14,192 nt of DNA, from assembly GCA_026388915.1 (NCBI GenBank), contig JAPLIW010000486.1:1-14192 (forward strand), written 5' to 3'. A program made the position numbers and the translations under genes. Source of the stretch: Deltaproteobacteria bacterium. Its GTDB lineage: Bacteria; Desulfobacterota; SM23-61. This document shows positions 1-5,781 of this stretch, piece after piece. Each line of letters begins with the position of its first letter. Position 1 is the first letter of the stretch. The notes beneath the pieces are model-generated. The model saw nothing but the letters and a program-made list of their open reading frames with translations, was not told the origin of the DNA and did not search any database.

Positions 1-432
1 ACCCCCAAGAGCGAAGACCTGGAGGCACGCAATTCTTGCTTCAATTTTAGATATTTCTTCGCCGTGTGATCGAGCAATATCCGCTATCGATCTGAGCATA
101 ATTGTAGCTGAGACCGGAAGTTCGATAGCTAAAGCAGGCAACCCAAAAGCACCCCCTACTGCGCCAGACAATGCAACGAGGCTTTTATGAAGCTTTGGGG
201 AAGATGGGTAACTTTTTTTATTACCCATAGTTCCAACTGCAACCTTTAGAGCACTCATAAGTGCTTTTTTGGTAGCTTTTTGAATTGACGCCTGCCATCC
301 CGCTGGTAACCGCCCAAATCCTTTTTCGATTGGAGTTCCGATTGCGCCTGTGATCTTTGCGGCGAGACTGGGATTTTCGAGTAAAAACTTCGCCTTTGTT
401 AATTGTTCTCTTTCTTCTGATGAAAGGGGCAT
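1..432 (-). CDS. EcsC family protein, partial (5' end only)
   Basis: The open frame runs from an ATG at 432 off the left edge without a stop, giving 144 residues. The start is preceded by GGGAGG with a 5-nt gap; an ATG five bases upstream is followed at once by TGA, so 432 is the credible start. The translation begins MPLSSEEREQLTKAKFLLEN and later contains SLVALSGAVGGAFGLPALAIE and MLRSIADIARSHGEEI, then CLQVFALGG at the edge. I recognise this glycine/alanine-rich helical pattern as the EcsC family (named after Bacillus EcsC, whose role is poorly defined). Codons are clearly richer in A/T than in the neighbouring genes, suggesting a different origin. The family call rests on motif memory, not a search; the C-terminal part is outside the window. 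Confidence 0.8.
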   Translation of the reverse strand, partial: MPLSSEEREQLTKAKFLLENPSLAAKITGAIGTPIEKGFGRLPAGWQASIQKATKKALMSALKVAVGTMGNKKSYPSSPKLHKSLVALSGAVGGAFGLPALAIELPVSATIMLRSIADIARSHGEEISKIEARIACLQVFALGG

Positions 433-519
433 CACATCCTCCCTTAAAGTTGATGCTAGGGATCCGACTTAAAGATTGAATTATTTTGACTCTTTCGAAT
501 TCGCCTCAGCCGTCTTTTC

Positions 520-1182
520 TCAGTCTACCCACCTGACCACGTTTTCGATGGGGACCCGTTCGCTCCGGAACTGATTGATGGGCGCATCGTCATCGGGGTA
601 GCCGACGGCTAGGCCGATCAGGATACGGTCTGTTTCGGGGATTCCGGTGTATTGGCGAATGACCTCGGGATATAAGACGGTCACCCCCAGGAAGCAGGTT
701 CCGACGCCCTTCTCGGCAGCCAGGAGGGCGATATTCTGGGCCAGCAGCCCGGCATCAAAGATGGAATACGGGCCAAGGGTTCGTTCCTGGTGGAGGTAAA
801 CCGCCTGGGGGGCCCCGAAGAACCGGAACATGTTCAGCCGGTGGGCATTCCGTTTCTCCTGGTCTCCCCGTTCGATGGCTAGCTCGGCAAATAGCTTTCT
901 CCCGTTTTCCTTGTAGCGCCGGTCCAATTCTTCCGGCCAGCCCTTGGGCATTTCTAGGTCCGGGCCGAACGCCCCGCCAGCTAGGGCCCTCTGGACACAT
1001 TCCCCGATTAAGGATTGCAGGGGTTTTCCCCCCACGATGGTCACCTTCCAGGGCTGGGTGTTTCCCCAGGAAGGGGCTCTCAGGGCTTTCTCCATGATTT
1101 CCTGCAACCCTTCGCGGGGCACAGGTTCCGGGCGGAAAGCCCGGATGCTTTTCCTTAGCTCGATGGTTTCCCTTAACTCCAT
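520..1182 (-). CDS. Nitroreductase family protein (FMN-dependent oxidoreductase)
   Basis: Encodes about 220 residues from the ATG at 1182. The N-terminus reads MELRETIELRKSIRAFRPEP, the classical nitroreductase opening, with the R-K-S-I-R segment that contacts the FMN phosphate. It is followed by APSWGNTQPWKV, another flavin-site hallmark, and near the C-terminus LLAAEKGVGTCFLG, typical of the fold. Such enzymes are cytoplasmic, dimeric, FMN-containing NAD(P)H oxidoreductases; the substrate cannot be read from sequence. The frame stays open to an ATG at 1245, but the extra 21 residues do not look like the family and have no ribosome binding site, whereas 1182 has AGGG about 9 nt upstream; 1191 is an alternative. 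It lies on the same strand as yedF, about 110 nt downstream of it, with a palindromic repeat between. Confidence 0.9.
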   Translation of the reverse strand: MELRETIELRKSIRAFRPEPVPREGLQEIMEKALRAPSWGNTQPWKVTIVGGKPLQSLIGECVQRALAGGAFGPDLEMPKGWPEELDRRYKENGRKLFAELAIERGDQEKRNAHRLNMFRFFGAPQAVYLHQERTLGPYSIFDAGLLAQNIALLAAEKGVGTCFLGVTVLYPEVIRQYTGIPETDRILIGLAVGYPDDDAPINQFRSERVPIENVVRWVD

Positions 1183-1249
1183 TCCGTTCATCCCTTTCCA
1201 GCCCGACCCAAACTTGATGTAAGAATTTCGATTCATCAATCCCATCTAA

Positions 1250-1269
1250 GGGCGACCGGCCGGTCGCCC
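1250..1269. repeat. Palindromic intergenic repeat, copy 1 (GGGCGA type)
   Basis: A perfect 20-bp palindrome begins GGGCGACCGG and continues into CCCCTAC on its right side (to 1273). It shares the GGGGCGA / TCGCCCCTAC frame of the copy at 2515-2542 but has a different centre (ACCGGCCGGT). It lies between yedF and the nitroreductase gene. It resembles short dispersed palindromic repeats found in many bacterial genomes; no function is implied. Confidence 0.7.
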
Positions 1270-1295
1270 CTACGGTCGGCGATTCCCGGCATGGT

Positions 1296-1892
1296 TTACA
1301 TTTTTAGGACCTTCCCGGCCTGGGCCAGGGAGGACAGGATTTCGTACATGTTGGAAATCCTGCCTACCTGAAGCTTGGTTTTCAATCCGAAGTAATCCAG
1401 GCAGGTCCCGCAGGAGAGGATATCCGTCCCCCGGCGGGAGAGTTGATGCAGGTCTTCCAGGACATCAGATCCTTCGCCGGCCAGCTTTACCCCGCTGTTA
1501 ACCATGATGATCTTGGCCGGTTTGAACTCCGCTTCCCCCAGGGTGTGCAGGAAGGAGCGCATCAGAATCTTTCCCAACTCTTCGGATCCCCGGCCGATGG
1601 AATCCGATTCGATGAAGACCGCCAGGTCTGTCTTCCCCGTGGCCTTCTTCTCTTCCGGCATCGGCTCTTTCTTCGCGGCTCCGGCCTTTTGCAGGCGAAG
1701 GCGGAAGACTCCCTTTTCTTCCGTGATGTCGACCTGGCAGCCCTGGCTCTCCCCGAACCGGCGCACGTTTTCCTTGGAACCCGGATTATCCACCAGGACC
1801 AGGACTCCTTCCGGGCCTGATTTTTCCAAAGCCTTCTTCGTCTCCAAAACCGGCTGGGGGCAAGACATTCCCCGACAGTCTACTGTGGCCAT
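1296..1892 (-). CDS. yedF: YedF-type TusA/DsrE fusion protein (selenium/sulfur metabolism)
   Basis: A 198-residue two-domain protein. Residues 1-70 form a TusA/SirA domain with the diagnostic opening MATVDCRGMSCPQPVLETKK, including the sulfur-carrying cysteine of the C-P-x-P motif (Cys11) and another at Cys6. After a charged linker (about 72-87), residues 88-195 form a DsrE-like domain (AVFIESDSIGRGSEELG, then ILSCGTCLDYFGL with Cys161 and Cys164). This arrangement matches the YedF family linked to selenium metabolism in selenium-using bacteria. A role in persulfide or selenide handling is family knowledge; no other selenium gene is visible here. The ATG at 1892 has AAGGAG about 14 nt upstream, a rather long spacing, but the TusA motif begins directly at this Met, which fixes the start. 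Its upstream region is the gap with a long fold-back element. Confidence 0.9.
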   Translation of the reverse strand: MATVDCRGMSCPQPVLETKKALEKSGPEGVLVLVDNPGSKENVRRFGESQGCQVDITEEKGVFRLRLQKAGAAKKEPMPEEKKATGKTDLAVFIESDSIGRGSEELGKILMRSFLHTLGEAEFKPAKIIMVNSGVKLAGEGSDVLEDLHQLSRRGTDILSCGTCLDYFGLKTKLQVGRISNMYEILSSLAQAGKVLKM

Positions 1893-1962
1893 ATTTTTTC
1901 TCTTAACTCCTTTCCATTCGTCCTAAAAAACGCGGGCGAAATAGCCCCGGTACTGAAACTCA

Positions 1963-2188
1963 TGGGGTTTGGGCCTAAGGATTTCTGATCATCCGGCTCG
2001 GCGGGAAGGGCCATTTCTATGAAACTCCGGCCATTGTTCCGCAAAGAGCGGCCGGAGAGAAAAGACCATCGATAAGTACCGCCGGGATGCCCAGGATTGC
2101 CTTTGCCAATTCCATACAGACAGGCCCGACCCGATAAAATGAAGGTCGCCTCAGGATGATGATCAGAAATCCTTAGGCCCAAACCCCA
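1963..2188. repeat. Fold-back element 1: 31-bp perfect inverted ends around a conserved core
   Basis: Bases 1963-1993 and 2158-2188 are perfect inverted copies (31 bp), enclosing 164 bp. The interior has a further hairpin, CTCCGGCC (2025-2032) with GGCCGGAG (2050-2057). Core motifs are TCGGCGGG (1998-2005), TTCTATGAAA (2015-2024), TTCCGCA (2037-2043), CCCGACCCGAT (2125-2135) and GCCTCA (2148-2153). The same ordered motifs recur in the element at 5782-6067, with arms of different sequence. No target-site duplication was seen here. The element fills most of the 1893-2281 gap between divergently oriented yedF and the two-CW gene. It could be a small non-autonomous mobile element, a structured RNA or an invertible segment; I cannot decide. 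Confidence 0.75.
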
Positions 2189-2228
2189 ACCCGCAGGATA
2201 ACAGACATACTTATCCTCTTCTCCCCCC

Positions 2229-2257
2229 TTGAGTTGGAGTCTTGTTTATAATAATAT
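2229..2257 (+). promoter_or_regulatory. Putative sigma-70 promoter for the two-CW gene
   Basis: TTGAGT (2229-2234) and TAATAT (2252-2257) are separated by 17 bp, inside an AT-rich stretch that also contains a perfect TATAAT (2247-2252). It lies 24 bp before the ATG of the two-CW gene. Each hexamer of the 17-bp pair matches consensus at 4 of 6 positions, so this is a plausible but unproven promoter. Confidence 0.45.
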
Positions 2258-2281
2258 TAACACAAAAACTGATGAGGACCC

Positions 2282-2506
2282 ATGATGAAGTTCAAAGGCA
2301 AAGAGCAGTGCTGGGAAAGAATGGGCTGCGGCCAAGAACGCGTGCAGAGCTGTCCCGCCTATCCGGACTACGGCCGTCTCTGCTGGCCCATTGCCGGGAC
2401 GAAGTGTCCCACCGGGGCCCGGGGGAAGCACGCCCAAAAGATGAAGGACTGCGAGGCTTGTGAATTTTTCAAAGCCGTCGTATATGACGGAATGACCGAC
2501 TCATGA
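2282..2506 (+). CDS. Two-CW domain mini-protein (Cys/Trp-rich, putative metal binding)
   Basis: A 74-residue protein with a regular cysteine pattern: KEQCWERMGCG, then QSCPAYPDYGRLCWPIAGTKC, then DCEACEFFK. The two Cys-Trp pairs, the CPAYP and GR-x-CW segments and the late C-x-x-C match what I know as the two-CW domain, a small domain of unknown function common in anaerobes. Seven cysteines suggest zinc or Fe-S binding (inference). There is no signal peptide, so it should be cytoplasmic. The gene starts ATGATG: GAGG ends 4 nt before the first ATG and 7 nt before the second (2285), so translation may begin at either. It precedes the GTPase gene by about 60 nt on the same strand. Confidence 0.8.
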   Translation: MMKFKGKEQCWERMGCGQERVQSCPAYPDYGRLCWPIAGTKCPTGARGKHAQKMKDCEACEFFKAVVYDGMTDS

Positions 2507-2514
2507 GAGGAGTT

Positions 2515-2542
2515 GTAGGGGCGATTCATGAATCGCCCCTAC
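2515..2542. repeat. Perfect 28-bp palindromic intergenic repeat, copy 2
   Basis: GTAGGGGCGATTCA is followed immediately by its exact reverse complement, giving a 28-bp uninterrupted palindrome between the two-CW stop and the GTPase start. Its outer bases match the repeat at 1250-1269. The lack of a loop or following T-run makes it a poor intrinsic terminator; it fits a dispersed palindromic repeat. Confidence 0.8.
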
Positions 2543-2567
2543 GAAATCACTTTTCACGGTCTTCATA

Positions 2568-3554
2568 ATGCCGGCGAACCTCCCTCCCCAATACAAAGAA
2601 GCGGAAGATCGCTACCGACAGGCCAAGACCACGCCCGAAAAAATCCTGGCCTTGGAGGAGATGCTGGCCATCATTCCCCACCACAAGGGGACGGACAAGC
2701 TGATTGGCCAGCTGCGCAAACGCCTTTCCCAGCATAAAGAGGAATCGCAGCGTCGCTCTTCCACCTCCCGGCAGGTCGATCCCTTCGCGGTGAAAAAGGA
2801 AGGGGCCGCCCAGGTGGCCCTGGTGGGGTTGCCCAACTGCGGGAAGTCGCAGATTCTGGGCTCCCTGACCAACGCCGTCCCCCTGATCGCCGATTACCCC
2901 TTCACCACCCGGGCTCCCCTTCCCGGAATGATGAAGTTCGAAAACATCCAGGTTCAGATCGTCGATTCTCCCCCCTTCATGGATGAATTCGCCGAAACCG
3001 GGCTGGCCAACCTGATCCGGAATGCCGACGCCCTGGCCATCGTTCTGGACCTGACCGAGGATTGCGGGACGCAGATTGAATTAATCCAGGAAGAGCTGAA
3101 CCGCCGGCGGGTCCGGGTATTGAAAAAGGGGGAAGAGAGGAAGCCGGAGATTGGTCAATACCCCAAGAGAGCCCTGCTGATCGGCAACAAGGCGGACCTG
3201 AAGGAAGCCCAGGAAAACTGCCGCCAGCTGCTGGATCGGTTCGCGAAGGAATACCCGGTGCTATGCATCTCCGCCAAGGAGAACCTGAACCTGGAGGAGG
3301 CCAAGAAGGAAATTTTTTCCATCCTGGACATCGTCCGGTCCTACACCAAGGCGCCGGGGAAGAATCCGGACTGGGACGATCCGGTCATTCTGCCCAAGGG
3401 GAGCAAGGTCCTGGACTTCGCCTCCCACATCCACAAGGACTTCGCCCATAAATTAAAATTCGCCCGCATCTGGGGGAAGGAAAAGTACGACGGCCAGATG
3501 GTCCCCCGGGATTACGTCCTGAAGGACGGGGATGTGATCGAGCTGCACATTTGA
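2568..3554 (+). CDS. DRG/Obg-like GTPase with C-terminal TGS domain
   Basis: A 328-residue protein. Residues 1-75 are charged and helical (MPANLPPQYKEAEDRY, then EEMLAIIPHHKGTDK). The G domain has the P-loop GLPNCGKS (87-94), the YPFTT switch I segment (110-114), a G3 region reading VDSPPF (132-137), NKAD (207-210) and SAK (235-237). Residues from about 265 form a TGS domain ending DYVLKDGDVIELHI, as in DRG and Obg-related GTPases that act around the ribosome. The G3 motif lacks the glycine of the usual D-x-P-G. The ATG at 2568 is the first possible start after an in-frame TGA at 2529-2531 and has no clear Shine-Dalgarno sequence, so expression may be weak or coupled to the preceding gene. 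The exact cellular role of this subgroup is not known to me. Confidence 0.88.
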   Translation: MPANLPPQYKEAEDRYRQAKTTPEKILALEEMLAIIPHHKGTDKLIGQLRKRLSQHKEESQRRSSTSRQVDPFAVKKEGAAQVALVGLPNCGKSQILGSLTNAVPLIADYPFTTRAPLPGMMKFENIQVQIVDSPPFMDEFAETGLANLIRNADALAIVLDLTEDCGTQIELIQEELNRRRVRVLKKGEERKPEIGQYPKRALLIGNKADLKEAQENCRQLLDRFAKEYPVLCISAKENLNLEEAKKEIFSILDIVRSYTKAPGKNPDWDDPVILPKGSKVLDFASHIHKDFAHKLKFARIWGKEKYDGQMVPRDYVLKDGDVIELHI

Positions 3555-3640
3555 GGGTGCAGGGGGCCGGGTGCAGGAATAAAAATCTCCGCAGCTGGTC
3601 GCTCGTTTCTCGCCACTGCACCCTGCCCCCTGCACCCTCC
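3553..3640. repeat. Heptad-periodic inverted repeat between convergent genes
   Basis: The left arm (3553-3576) and right arm (3616-3639) are complementary over 24 bp with one mismatch. Each arm is built of 7-bp units: GGGTGCA, GGGGGCC, GGGTGCA on the left and CTGCACC, CTGCCCC, CTGCACC on the right. The 39-bp spacer is unrelated. The left arm overlaps the stop codon of the GTPase gene, and the right arm ends 8 bp before the 3' end of the homocysteine gene. It could work as a bidirectional terminator, though neither arm is followed by a clean T-run. The same 7-bp architecture recurs at 10771-10855 with another sequence. Confidence 0.8.
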
Positions 3641-3647
3641 ATCCCGA

Positions 3648-4835
3648 TTAAAGCTTTGTCGGGCTCACCGAAGGAAGCATCTGCTGCGGCTCGCCCAGGG
3701 TGAATTCTCCCTTTTGAATCCACTCCTTCAGGATCTCGGCGATCTTGCGGGCTTTGGGGTAGCTGGAAAGAGGGCTGGTGGGAATCTCTTTTCCGTTGAA
3801 CCTGATCTTGCCGCTCTTGAGCTGTTTATAGCTGACTTCCCCCAGGCTCTGGGTGGGGCCGCCCTCCGGGTAATCCTTGCTGTAGTCAATGATTTGGGTG
3901 TAGATATCCTCATCCTTGACCGCGGTGAACTGGGCGATTTCTTCATTCAGCAGCGGGATGGGGACCCCGACGCCCACGATCATCGTGCAGCCGTATCCCT
4001 GGAAGCTGGCCCCGACCAGCCATTCCGGGCTCATCTGTTTCATGTCTCCCAGTACCGACAGGGTCCCGGCGCCCCCCCGGGGGACCTGGTTCGAACCCCG
4101 CTTCACGTGGGGGTTGTGCTGGGTCCCTCGCCAGACGATGAACCCCTGTCCCCCGCCCAGGAATATCCGGGTTCCGATGCCGATCGTCCGGTAGAGGGGA
4201 TCATTCATCAGCGGGCTCAGCTGGCCGGCGCTGCAGTAATTGGCGTTTCCGTATGCGGGACGCAGGACCCCCATGTACGTGTAAATCGTTCTGTCCGAGA
4301 GATTGACCGCGCAATTGTAATTCTGATAGGCGTTGCGGGGGTTGAAGATGAAGGCTTCCTGGAGGGTTTTGAGGGTGATCTCCTTTTCCAGTTTCTTCCG
4401 CGGGTAGCAGTCCGTCCCGTAGGATTCGGCCCGCAGAAGGACCGTCTTTCCGGCGACTAAGTCCTGGATGACGTGTCCCCCTCCGTACTTGAACTCTCCG
4501 GGGTAGACCTTGTTCAAGGGGTCATCCTCAGCCGGCTCCGTGACTCCGAGATAGATATCCACGGCGGCGACCCCGGCATAGGCCGGGACGTTGTTCAACC
4601 AGGCCCTGGCCACCTTGATGCGCGGCTGAGTGTGGCCAAAATTCATGAATGCTCCCGAGGAACACATGGGTCCGAAGGTTCCCGTCGTCACCACATCCAC
4701 TTCCAGGGCGGCCTTGACCGGACCCTTTTCTTCCACGATTCCGATGATCTCTTCCGCGGTAACCACCACGGCCTTCCCCTTGCGGATCTTTTCATTGATC
4801 TCCACGATGGTTTTATTGACCTTGTAAGGACTCAT
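3648..4835 (-). CDS. Homocysteine biosynthesis protein (DUF39/HcyBio family)
   Basis: A 395-residue protein of the DUF39 family. In methanogens a homologue takes part in converting aspartate semialdehyde to homocysteine with sulfide-derived sulfur through cysteine persulfides. Visible hallmarks are TTGTFGPMCSSGAFMNFGH (Cys58), ESYGTDCYPRKK (Cys143), NAYQNYNCAVNLS (Cys175) and IFLGGGQGFIVWRGTQHNP. Cys58 and Cys143 are the likely sulfur-handling cysteines (inference by motif position). The protein stops after the DUF39 domain: there is no CBS or ferredoxin extension, so any reducing partner must be encoded elsewhere. The ATG at 4835 has AAGGAG 9 nt upstream. The SAM-I riboswitch 240-350 bp upstream independently supports a role in methionine supply. 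Confidence 0.92.
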   Translation of the reverse strand: MSPYKVNKTIVEINEKIRKGKAVVVTAEEIIGIVEEKGPVKAALEVDVVTTGTFGPMCSSGAFMNFGHTQPRIKVARAWLNNVPAYAGVAAVDIYLGVTEPAEDDPLNKVYPGEFKYGGGHVIQDLVAGKTVLLRAESYGTDCYPRKKLEKEITLKTLQEAFIFNPRNAYQNYNCAVNLSDRTIYTYMGVLRPAYGNANYCSAGQLSPLMNDPLYRTIGIGTRIFLGGGQGFIVWRGTQHNPHVKRGSNQVPRGGAGTLSVLGDMKQMSPEWLVGASFQGYGCTMIVGVGVPIPLLNEEIAQFTAVKDEDIYTQIIDYSKDYPEGGPTQSLGEVSYKQLKSGKIRFNGKEIPTSPLSSYPKARKIAEILKEWIQKGEFTLGEPQQMLPSVSPTKL

Positions 4836-4836
4836 C

Positions 4837-4987
4837 TCACTTGGCTCCTTTTTCGATCTCCTCTTTTTTTATGATTCCGCCGATCTTTGCGGCTTCCTCT
4901 TCGTTTCCCTTCCAGAGGAGGATGGATGTTCCCGGTTGACCCACACATGCCCATATCGCCTTCCGCCATGTCGCTTTCCCGGTCCAT
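4837..4987 (-). pseudogene. Short ORF with strong RBS and apparent frameshift ahead of the homocysteine gene
   Basis: An ATG at 4987 follows a near-ideal GGAGG with 8-nt spacing, so a ribosome should start here. Its own frame reads MDRESDMAEGDMGMCGSTG but then becomes an atypical Arg/Lys-rich tail full of AGA and CGA codons, ending in a TGA that overlaps the homocysteine gene's ATG (frame end 4832). One frame over, the same DNA reads CVGQPGTSILLWKGNEEEAA and then KIGGIIKKEEIEKGAK with normal codons, and stops at 4837-4839, one base before that ATG. The simplest reading is a protein of about 50 residues broken by a single-base shift between roughly 4930 and 4960, either a true mutation, a programmed event or a sequencing error. 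I do not recognise the family. It lies downstream of the riboswitch terminator, so it shares SAM control. Confidence 0.45.
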
Positions 4988-5015
4988 CTTCTTCACCTCC
5001 TTTCTTTCGCGGAAT

Positions 5016-5051
5016 AAAAAAAGCCCCTTCCTGGTTGATAAGAAGGGGCTT
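5016..5051 (-). terminator. Intrinsic terminator of the SAM-I riboswitch
   Basis: Reading the minus strand, AAGCCCCTTC (5051-5042) pairs with GAAGGGGCTT (5030-5021) around an 11-nt loop, followed by an unbroken run of seven T (5022-5016, sharing the last two stem bases). CTTATC at the start of the loop region can pair with the GATAAG that closes the riboswitch P1 stem, so antiterminator and terminator are mutually exclusive. Confidence 0.92.
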
Positions 5052-5071
5052 GAACTTTCCATCCATCCCAC

Positions 5072-5182
5072 CTTATCTTCCAAGGTATCCCTACCTTGCT
5101 GGAGTTAGCACCAGCATCCCGCCTCAGGCGGGACCGGTTGCTGTGGCTTCTTCGGGCCAGTCCCTCCGCCACTCTCGATAAG
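5072..5182 (-). promoter_or_regulatory. SAM-I (S-box) riboswitch aptamer
   Basis: The minus strand carries the full S-box consensus: P1 CTTATC (5182-5177) closing with GATAAG (5077-5072); GAGAGTGGCGGAGGGA; CTGGCCCGAAGAAGCC including the kink-turn region; CAGCAACC; a P3 hairpin CCCGCC-TGA-GGCGGG; GGTGCTAACTCCAGC; and a P4 hairpin AAGGTA-GGGA-TACCTT before GGAAGATAAG. The class binds S-adenosylmethionine. With the terminator at 5016-5051 this is an OFF switch: bound SAM stabilises P1 and frees the terminator. The controlled genes are the small ORF and the DUF39 homocysteine gene. Confidence 0.96.
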
Positions 5183-5194
5183 ATGCTTTTTAAT

Positions 5195-5224
5195 ACTTTA
5201 TTTAAACTCGATCATCTCTGTCAA
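5195..5224 (-). promoter_or_regulatory. Promoter of the riboswitch transcript
   Basis: A perfect TTGACA (5224-5219) is followed after 18 bp by TAAAGT (5200-5195), 4 of 6 matches to the -10 consensus. Transcription would begin a few bases before the SAM-I P1 stem, the spacing expected for a riboswitch leader. It lies just after the Rrf2 stop codon (5249). Confidence 0.65.
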
Positions 5225-5248
5225 GAAAAAAAATCAGGGCCCTCCTGC

Positions 5249-5713
5249 TCAGCTTAAAACCCTCAACCGGTTATCCACCGGCTTCTCAACTCTCAATTCC
5301 CGGGCCATCCGGCACATGCCGGCCAGGGACACGGGATTGAAGTACTCCACCAGACGCCGGCCGGCTTCATGCCAGACCACCTGAGCGGCGCACTTCGACT
5401 CCCGGCGGCACCTCTTCCTTCCCTTGAGGGGACGGGCGCAGAAGATGGGCTCGATCGACTCCCCCATCGCCCGAATGATGTCGCTGACCACGACCTCTTC
5501 CGGCTTGCGCGAAAGATAGTATCCGCCCTTGGGGCCCCGGACGCTTTTCACGATTCCAGCCTTCTTCAGCCGCTGGAAAATCTGCTCCAGGTATCGGGGC
5601 GTGACCCCCTGGCGCCGGGAGATTTCCTTGATCGGGGTCGGGAGGCCTTGGGAATGATAGGCGATGTCATACAAGGCACGAACTCCATACCGACTCTTGG
5701 TGGAAAGTCTCAT
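5249..5713 (-). CDS. Rrf2/IscR-family transcriptional regulator
   Basis: A 154-residue regulator. Residues 1-65 form the Rrf2 winged helix-turn-helix (MRLSTKSRYGVRALYDIA, then TPRYLEQIFQRLKKAGIVKS, then the wing RGPKGGYYLSR). Cys92, Cys102 and Cys108 (FCARP, KRCRR, SKCAAQ) lie where IscR carries its three Fe-S ligands, so it may sense Fe-S status, redox state or sulfur metabolites (inference). CymR-like members without such cysteines also exist. The ATG at 5713 has CGGAGG 6 nt upstream. Its own promoter lies at 5740-5768. It is directly upstream of, and codirectional with, the riboswitch-controlled homocysteine gene, suggesting a sulfur-assimilation regulon, although that gene has its own promoter. 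A run of eight T after the stop may help end this transcript. Confidence 0.92.
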   Translation of the reverse strand: MRLSTKSRYGVRALYDIAYHSQGLPTPIKEISRRQGVTPRYLEQIFQRLKKAGIVKSVRGPKGGYYLSRKPEEVVVSDIIRAMGESIEPIFCARPLKGRKRCRRESKCAAQVVWHEAGRRLVEYFNPVSLAGMCRMARELRVEKPVDNRLRVLS

Positions 5714-5739
5714 GACGGCCTCCGGGTGGATATGGAGTT

Positions 5740-5768
5740 CTTATATAAAACCTTATGAAAAATGTCAA
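5740..5768 (-). promoter_or_regulatory. Sigma-70 promoter of the Rrf2 gene
   Basis: TTGACA (5768-5763) and TATAAG (5745-5740) are separated by exactly 17 bp, 27 bp upstream of the start codon. The -35 hexamer is perfect and the -10 matches at 5 of 6 positions. The fold-back element's left direct repeat begins at 5772, only 3 bp beyond the -35, so that insertion sets the upstream edge of this promoter. No clear Rrf2 operator palindrome was recognised. Confidence 0.8.
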
Positions 5769-5781
5769 GATCGGCGTGAAT

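Noticed and set aside
1191..1245. Longer N-terminus for the nitroreductase
   Set aside because: The extra residues are outside the family pattern and the upstream ATG sits beside a palindromic repeat without a ribosome binding site.
1880..2182. 100-codon minus-strand frame overlapping the yedF start
   Set aside because: It runs through the fold-back element, has no ribosome binding site, overlaps yedF by 13 bp and has no recognisable protein pattern.
4832..5083. 83-codon frame extending upstream from the small ORF
   Set aside because: Its N-terminal part is the riboswitch tail and terminator hairpin; only the part from the ATG at 4987 has a ribosome binding site.
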